Shown: one piece after another, positions 18,497 to 29,587 of the stretch
Position numbering within the stretch: the first letter of the stretch is position 1
Layout: every line of letters begins with the position of its first letter
Source: Odiellus spinosus
Taxonomy: Eukaryota; Arthropoda; Arachnida; Opiliones; Phalangiidae
Direction of reading: 5' to 3'
Length of the DNA stretch: 64,000 nt
Assembly (NCBI GenBank): GCA_963920705.1
Contig: OY987226.1
Location: forward strand, 18,199,600 to 18,263,599
Position numbers and translations under genes: made by a program
Notes under the pieces: generated by a model
The model's input: only the letters and a program-made list of their open reading frames with translations
Told to the model about the DNA's origin: nothing
Databases searched by the model: none

Positions 18497-21400
18497 ATCA
18501 GAAGCCGATTAAACCCTCCTTATTTGGGGAACTTTTTTCATTTCTTTTGAATATCTTTTTGGTTCCATATCAATTGTTATCGCGTACCGAGCGATTGATA
18601 TTATCTGATAGCAAATACGCTGTAACGACTACCCGTAACCTTACAAATTATATTTGGGTTTTTCTTTCAAATATCTCCATCTAGAGAGGTAAGGTTTTCG
18701 TATATTAAAAAATTGCCAGCTTCTAGATAAACTTCGGTCAGAAAGAGGTAAAAGAGTGTTGGGGCTAGGTTTAGGTTTACTATAAAGCGCCACCATATTT
18801 TTGGTTAATTAATCGCCCGAACCCCTCATTTCTTCCGAACGCCTGTTTCTTTTGTCCCCCAGTGGAAGCTAGAGTTTAGGGCAGAAAAGTGTGGGACGGA
18901 GAAAGAGATAGCCTCTGGGAAAAGGATTGAAAAACACACACGAGCCTGCATATTTTGTTACCATACCACCTACAATAAATATATCTGCCAAGTCTGTTCG
19001 AGGAAAGGAACGGAATAAGTGCGTGGCTAGAAGGTAAATATAGAATTAATATCGTACTAGCAAGAAACGATGTCAGCCATTCCCAGTTTTGGCGGGAAAA
19101 ATTTTGGCGAGACCGAAATTTATTTTTTAAACATTTTGGGCAAGAAAATGTAAACTAACGTTAGTAAGACGAGCCTGGTATTTCGACCATAACAATGTCT
19201 TATTCTTCCCCTCTGAGAGGTGAAAAAGGAAAATTTAATTACCCTCGTTATTTTCTCCCCTCCGACTCCTTACGCCACCTTGATTGCTCACGGATGCGGG
19301 CGCGTATGCATAACATTACAGATTGATACTCTTAGGGAGGATTTTCATCTTAAAGCTTTAATACAACTGATGCCATAACGTCATAAACTCTATCTGGAGA
19401 ATGTATCTTGTACGTTGTGTAAAAACCAAAAGATTATCAGATAATCTTAGAACTTTTCTGAAATCCAAATTTACAGCATTTCTTAGAAAAAGTTTTGAAG
19501 TTCGAAATTTTAAATTTATGTTCCACTCGATGAAATTTAAAATAGACAAATTTCAGTCAAAATCTAAAAAATGCTGAAATTGCATTCTGATATTTTTTTA
19601 TTTTCTCGAGGTTCGCCCACAAGCTTATTGAGTCGAGATAAAGCCTTTATCTGTTTTAAGCTTGCCTGGGTGGATATATTCTAGGTTTTAGGATAGATAT
19701 GGTGAGATATATTCGAGTGCGAGTGTTGGTGGCAGATGCTACGAATTGTCGTACTTCTATCTAGCTTCTTTCTCCTTCGTCCGAAACTTAATTGAAGATG
19801 TTACCGTTTTTATCCCTTCCAAACTACGTAGCTAGCTTTTTCTTCTCCAAGTGGGGTGGAAGCGTATGGTGGGGAATAAACCCCAGATATTTTTACTTTG
19901 TCTTTTTGCGACCGGGCTGCGCGACTCTAGATTGCGTTTCTTCTACGTCCCCATTATTTCTAGGAACAATTTTAACCATCCCCCGAAGCAACCCTATACT
20001 CGATTGCGGCATTCTTCTGATTAGATTAATTTGGGAGAAAGAATACGCGTTTTTTAAGGGTTATTTATACAGCTACTTCTATATGGAATTTTTCCAAGAA
20101 TTTTTCCATATTATTATTTTTTTGTTATATAAATATTAACCGTATAATATTCGTACGCGTTTCAATTTAGGATCTAAACACATTTTTTTTTTAAATCCTA
20201 TTAAAAAACTTTATTCAAAATTTTTACACCTCTGTATTATCGCGCGAAGAAGAAACTTAAATTAAAATGAAAAATATATATGGTCAGCCCTCCTAAATCT
20301 GAACGCTTCTATTTCTGAACACTTTCATTTAAAAATTTGTAACTTAACTTTGTTTGGGTCTATTTAAAGATGGAAGGGCTCATTTTGTAGATTAAGAATG
20401 GGGCTGTTCGCGGAATGCAACTTATTCACTCTGGGAAAAGACTCGAAAAAGATACGACGCTAATAAGCGTTCAGAGATAGGCAACCCTACCCATATAATA
20501 AAAACTATTTTTTATTTTCCCGCTTGATGAAGTAGTTAAAGTTACTGAAACCTCGATGCGTTTCAAATGAAAAGGTTGGACTTTCTGAATTAAGTACTTT
20601 CAGAAAGTGAAGCAACAGCTGACTTTATACTAGCCACGTTACCATAGTGCGATAGACTGTCTTGAATTTTTGGTTTTAAAAAATTTCGAAGTAGCCGATT
20701 ACAATTTTCTCCATTTTTGTTTCTTACATGAGAAATCAGTGACATGAGAAATTACATTGTATCACTCTTAGCCATATCATTGGATATTAAAGCAGGAACT
20801 TATATAATAATAAACGGAATGATCAACAATCTTTAGTAAATGCGCGTTATAGACCAGCTAACAGCCTTCAATGAGAGGGGAATTACGAAGAGAAGGCGGG
20901 TCTTATTATCCTTGACCCCATAAGTCATAAACTCGGAATGAATACTAGATATTTAGTCAAATACTAGATATTTTTATTTATATCTGGATTTGAAATCTCA
21001 TAGAAAAGAGCTGAAGGTTTAATTACGTCTTCGAGATGAAATTAAGTCGATAAATCTTTGGTAAGCGACAGGAGACCGGGGAGTTGGATGTGGAGAAAGA
21101 TGATAAGAGGTCTGATGAAGAATTCGGTTTGAAAACAAATGATCAACCGTCACATTACAGTCCGCGATAATCCATTTGAAAGATCCAATTGAAATAGCTT
21201 TAGCATCTCTTCCTCCCTCCCCGGCGTTGTAGTGATCCTTTACTCTTGAATTGGCGCCCGAGCGAAATAATAAGAAAATATAGAAAAGGGAAATGTATGG
21301 GTGTATGTATGGGGAAGAGAGTGCCCCCCCCCCTTCTCCAGTACATACACTGGGGATGAAAAGCCCCAAACTAATGAAGCGGTGATAGGCTGCGCGAATC

Positions 21401-23717
21401 ATCCATGCTGCACCCTTTCCGCGTGCATTCAGTAATGGCGCTAGCAATTACCCAAATTTCCAATGGTTGGATAAAATAGCTATTCTCCAATTTCCAAGAG
21501 AGAGAGAGAGAAAAACGTTCCTTCAATTTATTAGTCCCAAAACGTTGTATCTCAAATCTTATCCAGTTTCCGAATCTCGATATCGTGTTATCCGACAAAT
21601 TAATTTTGAATCCAGTGAAATACCCGTTTCATAAATTTCGTAATTTTTTTCTAATTAATTAGCTTAATCAATTAATTAGACTATATTTGTTTATTAATTT
21701 TTTCTTATTAAACCTATGTTTTCATGCAATTAATTTCGCCTATTTCTGATAATTACGCAAGCCTGATTCAGCTAATTGATTAAGCATACTTCTTTACTCA
21801 ATAATCCCTAATGAATAAAGTAGGGTTATTTCATCGTAATTAGACCTTTTTAGCTAATTAGGTATATTTCGTGTAATTACGCCTATTTCAATTTTTATGA
21901 ATTAATCGTAGCTCCATTTTTCACTCGAATGATTGTTATTTAATACTTATATATAATACTTAAATATTTATAATTTTGACTATTACTGATTGGAAAATAA
22001 TTAAATACCATTTTGCCAGTTGATCTCTTTTTTGTTGCTTAGACATATTTATGCTAATTGACCTCATTCTACAGATTTTTATTGATTAAGCCTATTATTG
22101 CTAATTGGGGCCTTCTTTTGCTATTTATTTAGGCCTATTTTTGCTAATTATTTGGGGTTATTTTCATTTCAATTAATCGATAAATTTCACTTTTTGTTAA
22201 CTTTATTTTCTCCATGAGAAAATAATATTTTGGGAAAATTTATAAACTTTGGGAATTTTGTGTTGAAACGCGATTTAGGGCGTTCTAGCATCGCTGTTAG
22301 TGAGGATGAATATTTCTCAGGCTACGTTAATTCCAGCTAGACCCTTCATCATTTGCCTATTTCTATTTTTGATCATATTTTTCTCCTAATGGCTAAATGA
22401 AGAACAGCTGTCGCGCGGCCTATCGCGTTTTTTTAACAATCCCATCCCTGCATACTCCTTCACTTTTTTTCATTCGAGCTTGGAGGGGGTACTAGCCCCC
22501 AAATACGCGGTGATTTCCCTCCCCCCCCGTTAGTTAGGCATCTTCTTATTCTTCTTCCGATGGCGATTAAGAAATTGAAAAGTACGCCCGTTTTTTTAAA
22601 TGAGAAGAATAGAAAGCTGGTTAAATTGCCCGATACTTTTTGGGGAACGAATCGCTAAGCCTTGGCTTTTATTTTTTATTTTATTTTTTTCTTTAAAAAA
22701 GAAATACCCTTTTGGCTTTAAAAGAAGGGGGGCAACTAAATTAAGGGCTAGAATAGGAGTTTGAAGAGGGCGTAGAAGGGGAAGAGAAGCTTGATTGACT
22801 GGCTATTTCTCTATCTTAATGGGCAAATTAATTCTGACATCTTTGTGATTTAAGAATCGTTTCAATCTCGCTAAGAAAAAAAAGCAACTTTAGGCTTAAA
22901 GGGTTACGCACTCAAAGTATTTATATATTCATTATTTCGTGGCTAACAATCAATTTCGGTCAAAGTCTTTTGTTAATGTTTGGCTCGTTCAAAATTCGTA
23001 GTTTATTTTATTTTATGTAATTTACAATTAATTTGTAACACTTTTCGTCGTAGGAACATTCGGCAAGGTTATCGCTTATTTCATCCAACCAAATTCACAT
23101 TATATACTGTATATATACTGTAAATTTACTAATATTTAAAACCTAGTCAAATCAACTCGATTATGGAATTGTTTTTCGGGAAACTCTTAATGATGACACT
23201 ATCGGATGGCACCAACCAGAACGCGGTCGCTAATAGGGAGGTTTTAACTCGTCTTAGACCAAACTTTCGTGGTCAAAATATATCACTCTTCCTCAAGGCT
23301 GCTTAGTGGGTGGTTTTCGTCCAAATTGGGCTTCTTTTCGTTTTCTATTGTGGGAAAAGTCGTTGGGTGAAAGGCGATTTTTGGGTTAGATTATTCAAAA
23401 TTGGTCGTTTTTGAAAACCGGGTTACTAGCCCTTTAATTCGGAGGAGGAGAAAGTGTCTTCTGCCGTAACGACTTTAGGTCATTTTAAAAGTTATTCTTC
23501 TATTTTTTTCCACTAAATGGGTTTCCGTTAAAATTAATTCCATAAATTGTTCGTTTTCTTCGAATTGCGCTCGAAGTATTAAATTATCAAAATACGTCTA
23601 GTAATTGTATTTTTTATAAGATAATTACTATTGGATTATCCTATCACTTAGTCCAAGTGTAATACCACCTATTATAGTCAGAATTTCTAGAACTCCTTAT
23701 TCGGATTATTTAATGTA
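18497..23717. other. Gene-free host DNA
   Basis: I find no supportable gene. A frame of 115 codons at 19792-20139 and ones near 21019-21600 lack any recognisable domain. A weak inverted-repeat element lies at about 20283-20490 (ends share TCTGAACGC). From 21600 to 22200 the DNA is a field of degenerate AATTAATTAGGCCTATTT-like words. A short GGGGGTAC/GCCCCC hairpin occurs near 22490. Confidence 0.5.
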
Positions 23718-23934
23718 GGGCAGCCAAGGTCTGATTATTCAGTAATTTAGCCTCTTGTAAAAAGAAAAAATCAATTATTTTTTTACAAGGGGTACCCCTT
23801 GTAAAAAAAATTAATAATTATTTTTTACAAGGGGTACCCTTGTAAAAAATTAATTATTAATTTTTACAATGGGTACCCTTGTAAAAAATAATAATTAATT
23901 TTTAAATTACTGAATAATCAGACCTTGGCTGCCC
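23718..23934. mobile_element. 217-bp MITE with KpnI-site palindromes
   Basis: Perfect 32-bp terminal inverted repeats (23718-23749 and 23903-23934, ends GGGCAGCCAAGG / CCTTGGCTGCCC) enclose three tandem AT-rich hairpins, each centred on GGTACC and bounded by CTTGTAAAAAA. No coding capacity. The target duplication is unclear. Confidence 0.8.
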
Positions 23935-24210
23935 TTGTAAAAAAATCAATTTTTTTTACAGGGGGTGTATTTATTATTTTTTTAACAGGGGGTGTATTTA
24001 TTATTTATTTTTTTTTTTTTTTTACTGGGAGTGTATTTATTATTTATTTTTTTTTACAGGGGGTGTATTTATATTTTATTTTTTTTACAGGGGGTGTATT
24101 TATATTTTATTTTTTTTACAGGGGGTGTATTTATTATTTTTTTTACAGGGGGTGTATTTATTATTTTTTTTACAGGGGGTGTATTTATTATTTATTTTTT
24201 TACAGGGGAT
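23935..24210. repeat. ~29-bp tandem repeat (ACAGGGGGTGTATTTA)
   Basis: Eight or nine units of a T-run followed by ACAGGGGGTGTATTTATTA directly adjoin the MITE and reuse its TTTTTTACA-GGGG word. Two long overlapping open frames (96 and 146 codons) here are produced by the repeat and are not genes. Confidence 0.75.
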
Positions 24211-27200
24211 TATAAAATATTAAATTACTTTTCTTGTAATTTTTACTGTGTCAGATGCATATATTTATATACCACAAGTAAATCATTCTTCAAGTTTATT
24301 AGACGACGTACTGCAGGTGACATTGAAGCGAGTGCGATTTTCTCAGTCAATGGTTTTACCCTAAGTATTCTGAAATTTGTACAGAAAGGCGGCTCGGTCC
24401 AGTATATTCTTTCTAGAGTAAATCCAACTTGAAATGGCGACGGCCGGGTGAGACGCGCTCCTTCGTTTCGCGAGAGAGAAAAGAGTTGTTTTCCGTCGAT
24501 GCATTTTCACCCACTTATACGTCTAGAAAGTTCAGTGCAATATTAGCACCGCCTACTTAATTCCAATCTCAACCGCTAGAGAGGGCAATTTCGAATTTCT
24601 TAGCTCGACCGTTTAGAGTTTTTGTATTTTATCCTCTCTCCTCGGGCGCAAGCTCTGACGAAAAAACTTTCAGAACCACATACCTATCATAAAATGCCTT
24701 GTTGAAAACTTGAAGCATATGATTTGGTGTATAATTTAAAATCCTTGACATCGAAAATGTTTTTTCCCAATTAAAATTTTTTGGCAGATCTTATTACTTT
24801 CCTTTAATGGAATTTACTCCCTAATCCTTGAAAAACTGACAGATAATTTGTGAAAACTTCGAAAATTCTCTGCAGGCTTTATAATATTTCGAGTGAGATA
24901 TTCACTGGCAGGGTTTTCCCAAAATGGCAAAATAATATTTTTATATCAAACCGTCATAGATCACGGGCTCGCGGGAAGATTCCGAAGAGGGCCAACTCAA
25001 TATTGTATAACCGCAAATTTTATCAGTTTTTGGAAATTATAGAGTTGAAATTCAAGTTGACGTCAGCTCCCGAGGAGGTTTAGAGTCTGATATTCGATAT
25101 TTTTGAAGCAATATATATGTATATACAATATTTACTCGTCATTTCTTCAATCTAACCGCTTTCGCATCTTCCCCCTAATATCGTGTCATTGGCTGTAGTA
25201 ATTCAAACGTATATAAATATACCGTATAGTTTGTGAGAGTGGAAGGAGGAGGGGTTTAGTTTCTCCTATAATTCGATTCGACACCAATGATTGATTAGAA
25301 ACGGTTGGGCCTTGGCTTCAACGTAATGTTCGGGCTACGTACCCCTTAGTTTGCTCTGTCCCTTCGCGCGCAACATACACCGAAGAGAACTTCGAAGGGG
25401 GACGCGAACCTCTAAGCTCATTAATCTTAGACCTGCCAATCTTAAGCAGTTGACAAGTATTTGGCTGCGGGGGGTTTAACCCACCCCCCTTTAAGCCCCG
25501 CCCCTTTCTAAATTACAAATCCCCACCACTATAGACTTTTTTTAGGTTTTAAAACCATAAATAAAGCCTCAAAATTAAGTGCGCTACCATAAACTTGAAA
25601 TCTTCATACGAATTTGATTCTTTTAATTATTTCGAAATATTCAATAATAACAATTTTAAAAGAAACACTAGTTACCCTTACCCACTTCTGAAATTACATT
25701 TATACGCAATTAGACGGAAATAAGAACGTATTATTTATATAGCTTACTTATTTCAAATATTTCACTTAGGATAAAAATAAATCGGTTTTATTGGCAAATG
25801 TAAAAAATTTCATTTAAAATTTTGCCGGCGTAGCCTGAATCGCTAGAATTTCCGACGATTTTCTCCAGCTTTTTGTGCGTTTTAGAAATCAATACGCAAA
25901 ACAGATTCCCTGTACATTAAGTACCACTTTGAAAAGTAAGGTTCGTAGATGGTAGATAGATACCTTATAGTACAGAATTTTTCGACTGGAACGAATTGTT
26001 CTTTTTTTGGTTGAGATGTCAGATGGGAGGGTGATGAATTATATCTGGAAAAAATTTAATTTCCAAAAATCCAAATAAAGAAACGTATACTAAGAAAAGC
26101 TTTGAATTTTTTCCCCTTCTAGTATACTTTTATACTTTCTAGGCTTTGCGATTAATCAATTTATACTAGCTGACCAACCGAAAGAGTGTCTTAATTTATT
26201 TTCTTTTCAAATATTTAAATTAACTTTATTTCGAAAGAATATAGTTCTTGCGATTTACTTAAAAGTATTGGTGGAAAATAAATGATACTCTGTTTATATC
26301 GAAATTTAAATGGGACAGTAAAGTTTCAACAGAGGATTTTTTAATATAACTTAGAGTCGTAATGGATTGAAATTATTGTGTAATTCTTGAGTTGCCTACA
26401 GTTTTGATTTTTTTTTTTTTTTTTTTTAATTCCTTCTACACACGATATTACTAACTTCAGGTTTAACAGTGAATTGGGCTGCCCCGTTTCCAATCCAGGT
26501 TTTCAAGCTTCTACTTTCGCTTTTCCAAGAGAAACTTGTCTGAAAATTCATTTAGATATCTGCTTTTCTGTGATAACGTGGATTAAATGAAAAGCTTGAT
26601 TTAAGCTTCAACTTTGATTTGACGCAACTGCTCGATTCTTGGCCAAAAAAATCTTGATTGAAAACGCGTCAATAGTTTGAAATTTGATGAGCTCTCAGTT
26701 CAGCCAGAACCTTGAAAGGTAGCGTTGTACCTCGTACCACCTATAGGTCTTTCTCGAATCGATTTGATTCGATTTCTCGAAACTGCTATGGGAACCAGAT
26801 TCAAACCGATTCGGTATCAACAACCAATAGATGAAACTTCAATAACTCGATTTACAAAGCAAATGCGTGAACACGTGCCGCTTGAAACGATTCCTGGCGA
26901 TTTGAATATCGGTTTGATTTCATCGTTTCAAATCGATTAAGAAATACTAGCGTGACCGTAGTTATACAGACACTCGGACACTCCTGGCTGTATGCATGTA
27001 CCGTATTTCATTGGCGTAAGATAGATTGTAGGCTGGGCCTAACTGAAAGTATTTTGCTCAGGGGTTCTCTTTAACAAAAGAAATACCGTTAGAGCTATAG
27101 GATTCTGCCAGTTTTTCATTAATCAAACGCGTTGCAATTAATTTTTTCTTTTTCCTTAGACTCGGTTCTCTCTTCCGTTCTCTGATTAGAATCTGACTAA

Positions 27201-28149
27201 AGCTGAATGATCGTTTCGTCTTTTTTATACTTCAGAAACTACCCCTAAACTCTCTCCTCCTCGATATCTAATGGTTTTTTATATCCAAACTTAAAAAAAT
27301 AGAATTTTATCCCCTGTTCGCTAGCTTTTTCTCGAACATTGACGCGTGACGGTTTATACGCTATTACAGGGGCAGAAATATTTTGAGCCCGGAGAAATAC
27401 ATTCAATTTCGGCACCTGGTTTCGGTTTTGGGTTTCGACCACCTGTGGGGTTTTTAAAAAATGAATTTTTGCCTCTCTAGGATTGAAATAATCGATATTT
27501 TTCATCTGAAGTACACTAGGATACGAGTTTTAAAGGTGTTGCGAAACGCGCACATATTAACACCGGGGTTTTCGGGGTTAATGTTTACATTGTGGTCTTG
27601 AATTCTGGCAGTGGCCTGACAACGATTTTTAAGACATTGAGAGTAACTCAATCTACCCACCTATTTGAAAAGGCGGCGTTATTGAAAAAAGTGTGGGGAC
27701 AAAATGGCAAGATTAAAAAGAGAGCAGAATAATTTGTCCCCATGGTTGTCACGTCCCTAGATTTAATTTATCACCGAAAAAATGTATTTTTTCGCACTAT
27801 TGACCGAATTATATTTTTCCCATTGGGTTAACGCCGTTTCGGTTGCGAATTGGTTCTTCTGGCAATATTCCTTAAGTCTAACCATTTTTAAGAACTGTTT
27901 GAAAGCCAAACTCTATTTTAAATCTTCGGTTCGTATTTGGAATTGATCTTTACAAGTGGGCTTAAAATTTGAGCTAATCCATTCAAAATTTCAGCCATAA
28001 TTTTAAAATCAATTAGTCATATGATTTTAAAATCATTTAGTCATAAATTTATCCATTTTTTTTTTTTTTTTGGTCTTTGTGAAATGAAACTTGTACTTCC
28101 AGTATCGCTTTTCAACTTCCCTTTAAAGCGGGAGTTGATTTGAAACCGC

Positions 28150-28151
<2 letters not shown>
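24211..28151. other. Gene-free host DNA with T-runs and MITE-A
   Basis: No gene is supported. A minus-strand frame of 86 codons (27245-27505) reads as mixed, protein-like sequence but has no known domain or splice support. Homopolymer T runs occur at about 26408-26427 and 28058-28070. The MITE-A copy is listed separately. Confidence 0.5.
26690..26985. mobile_element. MITE-A copy
   Basis: This copy shares the family interior (CGAAACTGCT, CAACCRATAGATGAA, GATTTGAATATCGGTTTGAT) and the right end AAATACTAGCGTGACCGTAG with the copies at 46594, 62490 and 63850. The left end is diverged. A 71-codon open frame spanning it is incidental. Confidence 0.6.

Positions 28152-28194
<43 letters not shown>
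28152..28194. repeat. 43-nt poly(T) run
   Basis: An uninterrupted T-run lies ~270 bp beyond the REC114 stop codon. On the REC114 strand it is a long A-run, but no AATAAA precedes it, so a retrogene tail is only a possibility. Confidence 0.85.
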
Positions 28195-28195
<1 letters not shown>

Positions 28196-28461
28196 AATAA
28201 TGCGCAAACACCATTAAAACTACAAGCTAAAATGGAAAAGTACTTGTAGATCGAGCGTACTTCATGACAAAAAAGACTGGGTGTTCAAACACTTTCTCTC
28301 TGTAATGTAATGGCAGTTTTATTTTACAAGGGAACGCAAATTTTTTTAAAAGCCGATACGTGTTTAGTTAAGCTTGCTATTGAAATACGAAACCGCGTTA
28401 TTTTAAAAAGCTTTTAATGTTCTTTTACAAATATATTTTACATTTCAAACGAAAGTTAAGT

Positions 28462-29073
28462 TTATAACGCGAGGTCCTCGAATGCTCGTTCAACTTGGGC
28501 GACGAACGAGGGAAATGAGTTGTCCGACAGACAAACCAGAAGCATCTTTTGAATATCTTCCTTCGACATTGTAGCTCGTGTTTCGTCACAATCGATTAGA
28601 TTTGAGGGATTTATTATTTCTCGAGCCCTCGTAATTAAAGTGGGGATTGGATCAAATCGATTGGAAGTTTCGGTATTGCCGTTTGTTTCTTTAACGGGGA
28701 AATAATTGTTTAGGAGTATGCAACATTCCTTGCATTTTGAAGTTCCATTTGTGTTTGGTTCATCTCCTTTGAATTGCACCCGAAATTTGCGGATTTTATT
28801 AGCCTCGCGTATGATAATCATTAAACTATCGCCTCTAGATAATCCTTTGACCCAATTTCTTGCTAATAGGGCCGAAAATGACTCCATAACGTTGCCGTTG
28901 TATACCATCATCAATTGATGCGAATCCGTAAATAGCATTTTCAAATCGGAATTTTTAGAATCGTACAATTTCCAGTTAGTGTTAGAGTTGAATAACTCTA
29001 CGGAATCATCTTCGAAGTCGTTCATATAACGACCGTATTTTTTAAGTAACCAAACTTTGTTAGAAGTATCCAT
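28462..29073 (-). CDS. REC114: Meiotic recombination protein REC114
   Basis: This 203-aa protein starts at the ATG in good context (AAAATGG); the frame is open 12 codons further up without another ATG. In animals REC114 works with MEI4 (and IHO1 or ANKRD31) on chromosome axes and contacts the SPO11-TOPOVIBL complex to license meiotic double-strand breaks. The family signature WLLKKYGRY opens the PH-like domain (residues 8-16). The conserved core NGNVMESF...NWVKGL (60-78) and FRVQFKG (97-103) follow, then a low-conservation linker. The C-terminal MEI4-binding helix pattern DNSFPSFVAQVERAFEDL sits at 184-201. Length is somewhat below the human protein (~266). The whole protein is in one exon, whereas the vertebrate gene has several. 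It lies divergently to TMEM33. A retrocopy that replaced the parent cannot be excluded, but the frame is intact. Confidence 0.85.
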   Translation of the reverse strand: MDTSNKVWLLKKYGRYMNDFEDDSVELFNSNTNWKLYDSKNSDLKMLFTDSHQLMMVYNGNVMESFSALLARNWVKGLSRGDSLMIIIREANKIRKFRVQFKGDEPNTNGTSKCKECCILLNNYFPVKETNGNTETSNRFDPIPTLITRAREIINPSNLIDCDETRATMSKEDIQKMLLVCLSDNSFPSFVAQVERAFEDLAL

Positions 29074-29587
29074 TTTAAAATCGTTCCGTCTAGGCTTGTT
29101 TGAATGCACCCGCCAATTAGGCCTAAAATCCTAGCATAAAAAAATGCTAGATGTCACTGAGGGAGCGATCGATCTCTGATTGGCTAATATAGTAGTGTTG
29201 CAAAATCATTGTTCGTGGAGTCGTGAATCGGCTTACTAAAGCCGTTCTTTTTGCGATAATAGTTAAAACAAAGCTTCGTTTGTAAAGATTTAAATAAGTT
29301 AGTCTTTTATTTGATATTTTTAAACAAGTTTTTTGAGTTTATGCCATCGAAGTTGCCTTATATATAAAACTACAATTTAAAATTGAATATACTAGGTAAG
29401 CCTTGGTTGGTTTAATTTTAAGGCTTATTAAAATAAGCAATTAAGCATACAAATTTCACACGAATGACGAATCACGATGATTTTTTTTTTTTTTTTTTTT
29501 TTTTTGGAAATTTCAAATAACCATTATGATTAAGAAATCTCTGAATAAGGGAAATATATAACTACTTTAAAAGTGAATTAAGTAAGA
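29074..29587. promoter_or_regulatory. REC114/TMEM33 divergent promoter region
   Basis: These 514 bp separate two start codons on opposite strands. They contain an inverted CCAAT box (GATTGG near 29179), a perfect hairpin (CTAGCAT/ATGCTAG, 29131-29150) and a T-run near 29480-29505. No TATA box is placed clearly for either gene, as expected for a housekeeping bidirectional promoter. UTR exons may lie inside. Confidence 0.45.

Noticed and set aside
23925..24432. Overlapping 96- and 146-codon frames rich in F, T and G
   Set aside because: They are translations of the T-run/GGGGGTGTATTTA tandem repeat.
26725..26940. 71-codon frame at MITE-A (also 46689 and 63764)
   Set aside because: The similar frames are copies of a non-coding MITE that is stop-poor, with different indels in each copy.
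28462..29109. REC114 start at 29109 (215 aa)
   Set aside because: The codon there is GTG; the first ATG at 29073 has good context and directly precedes the conserved domain.
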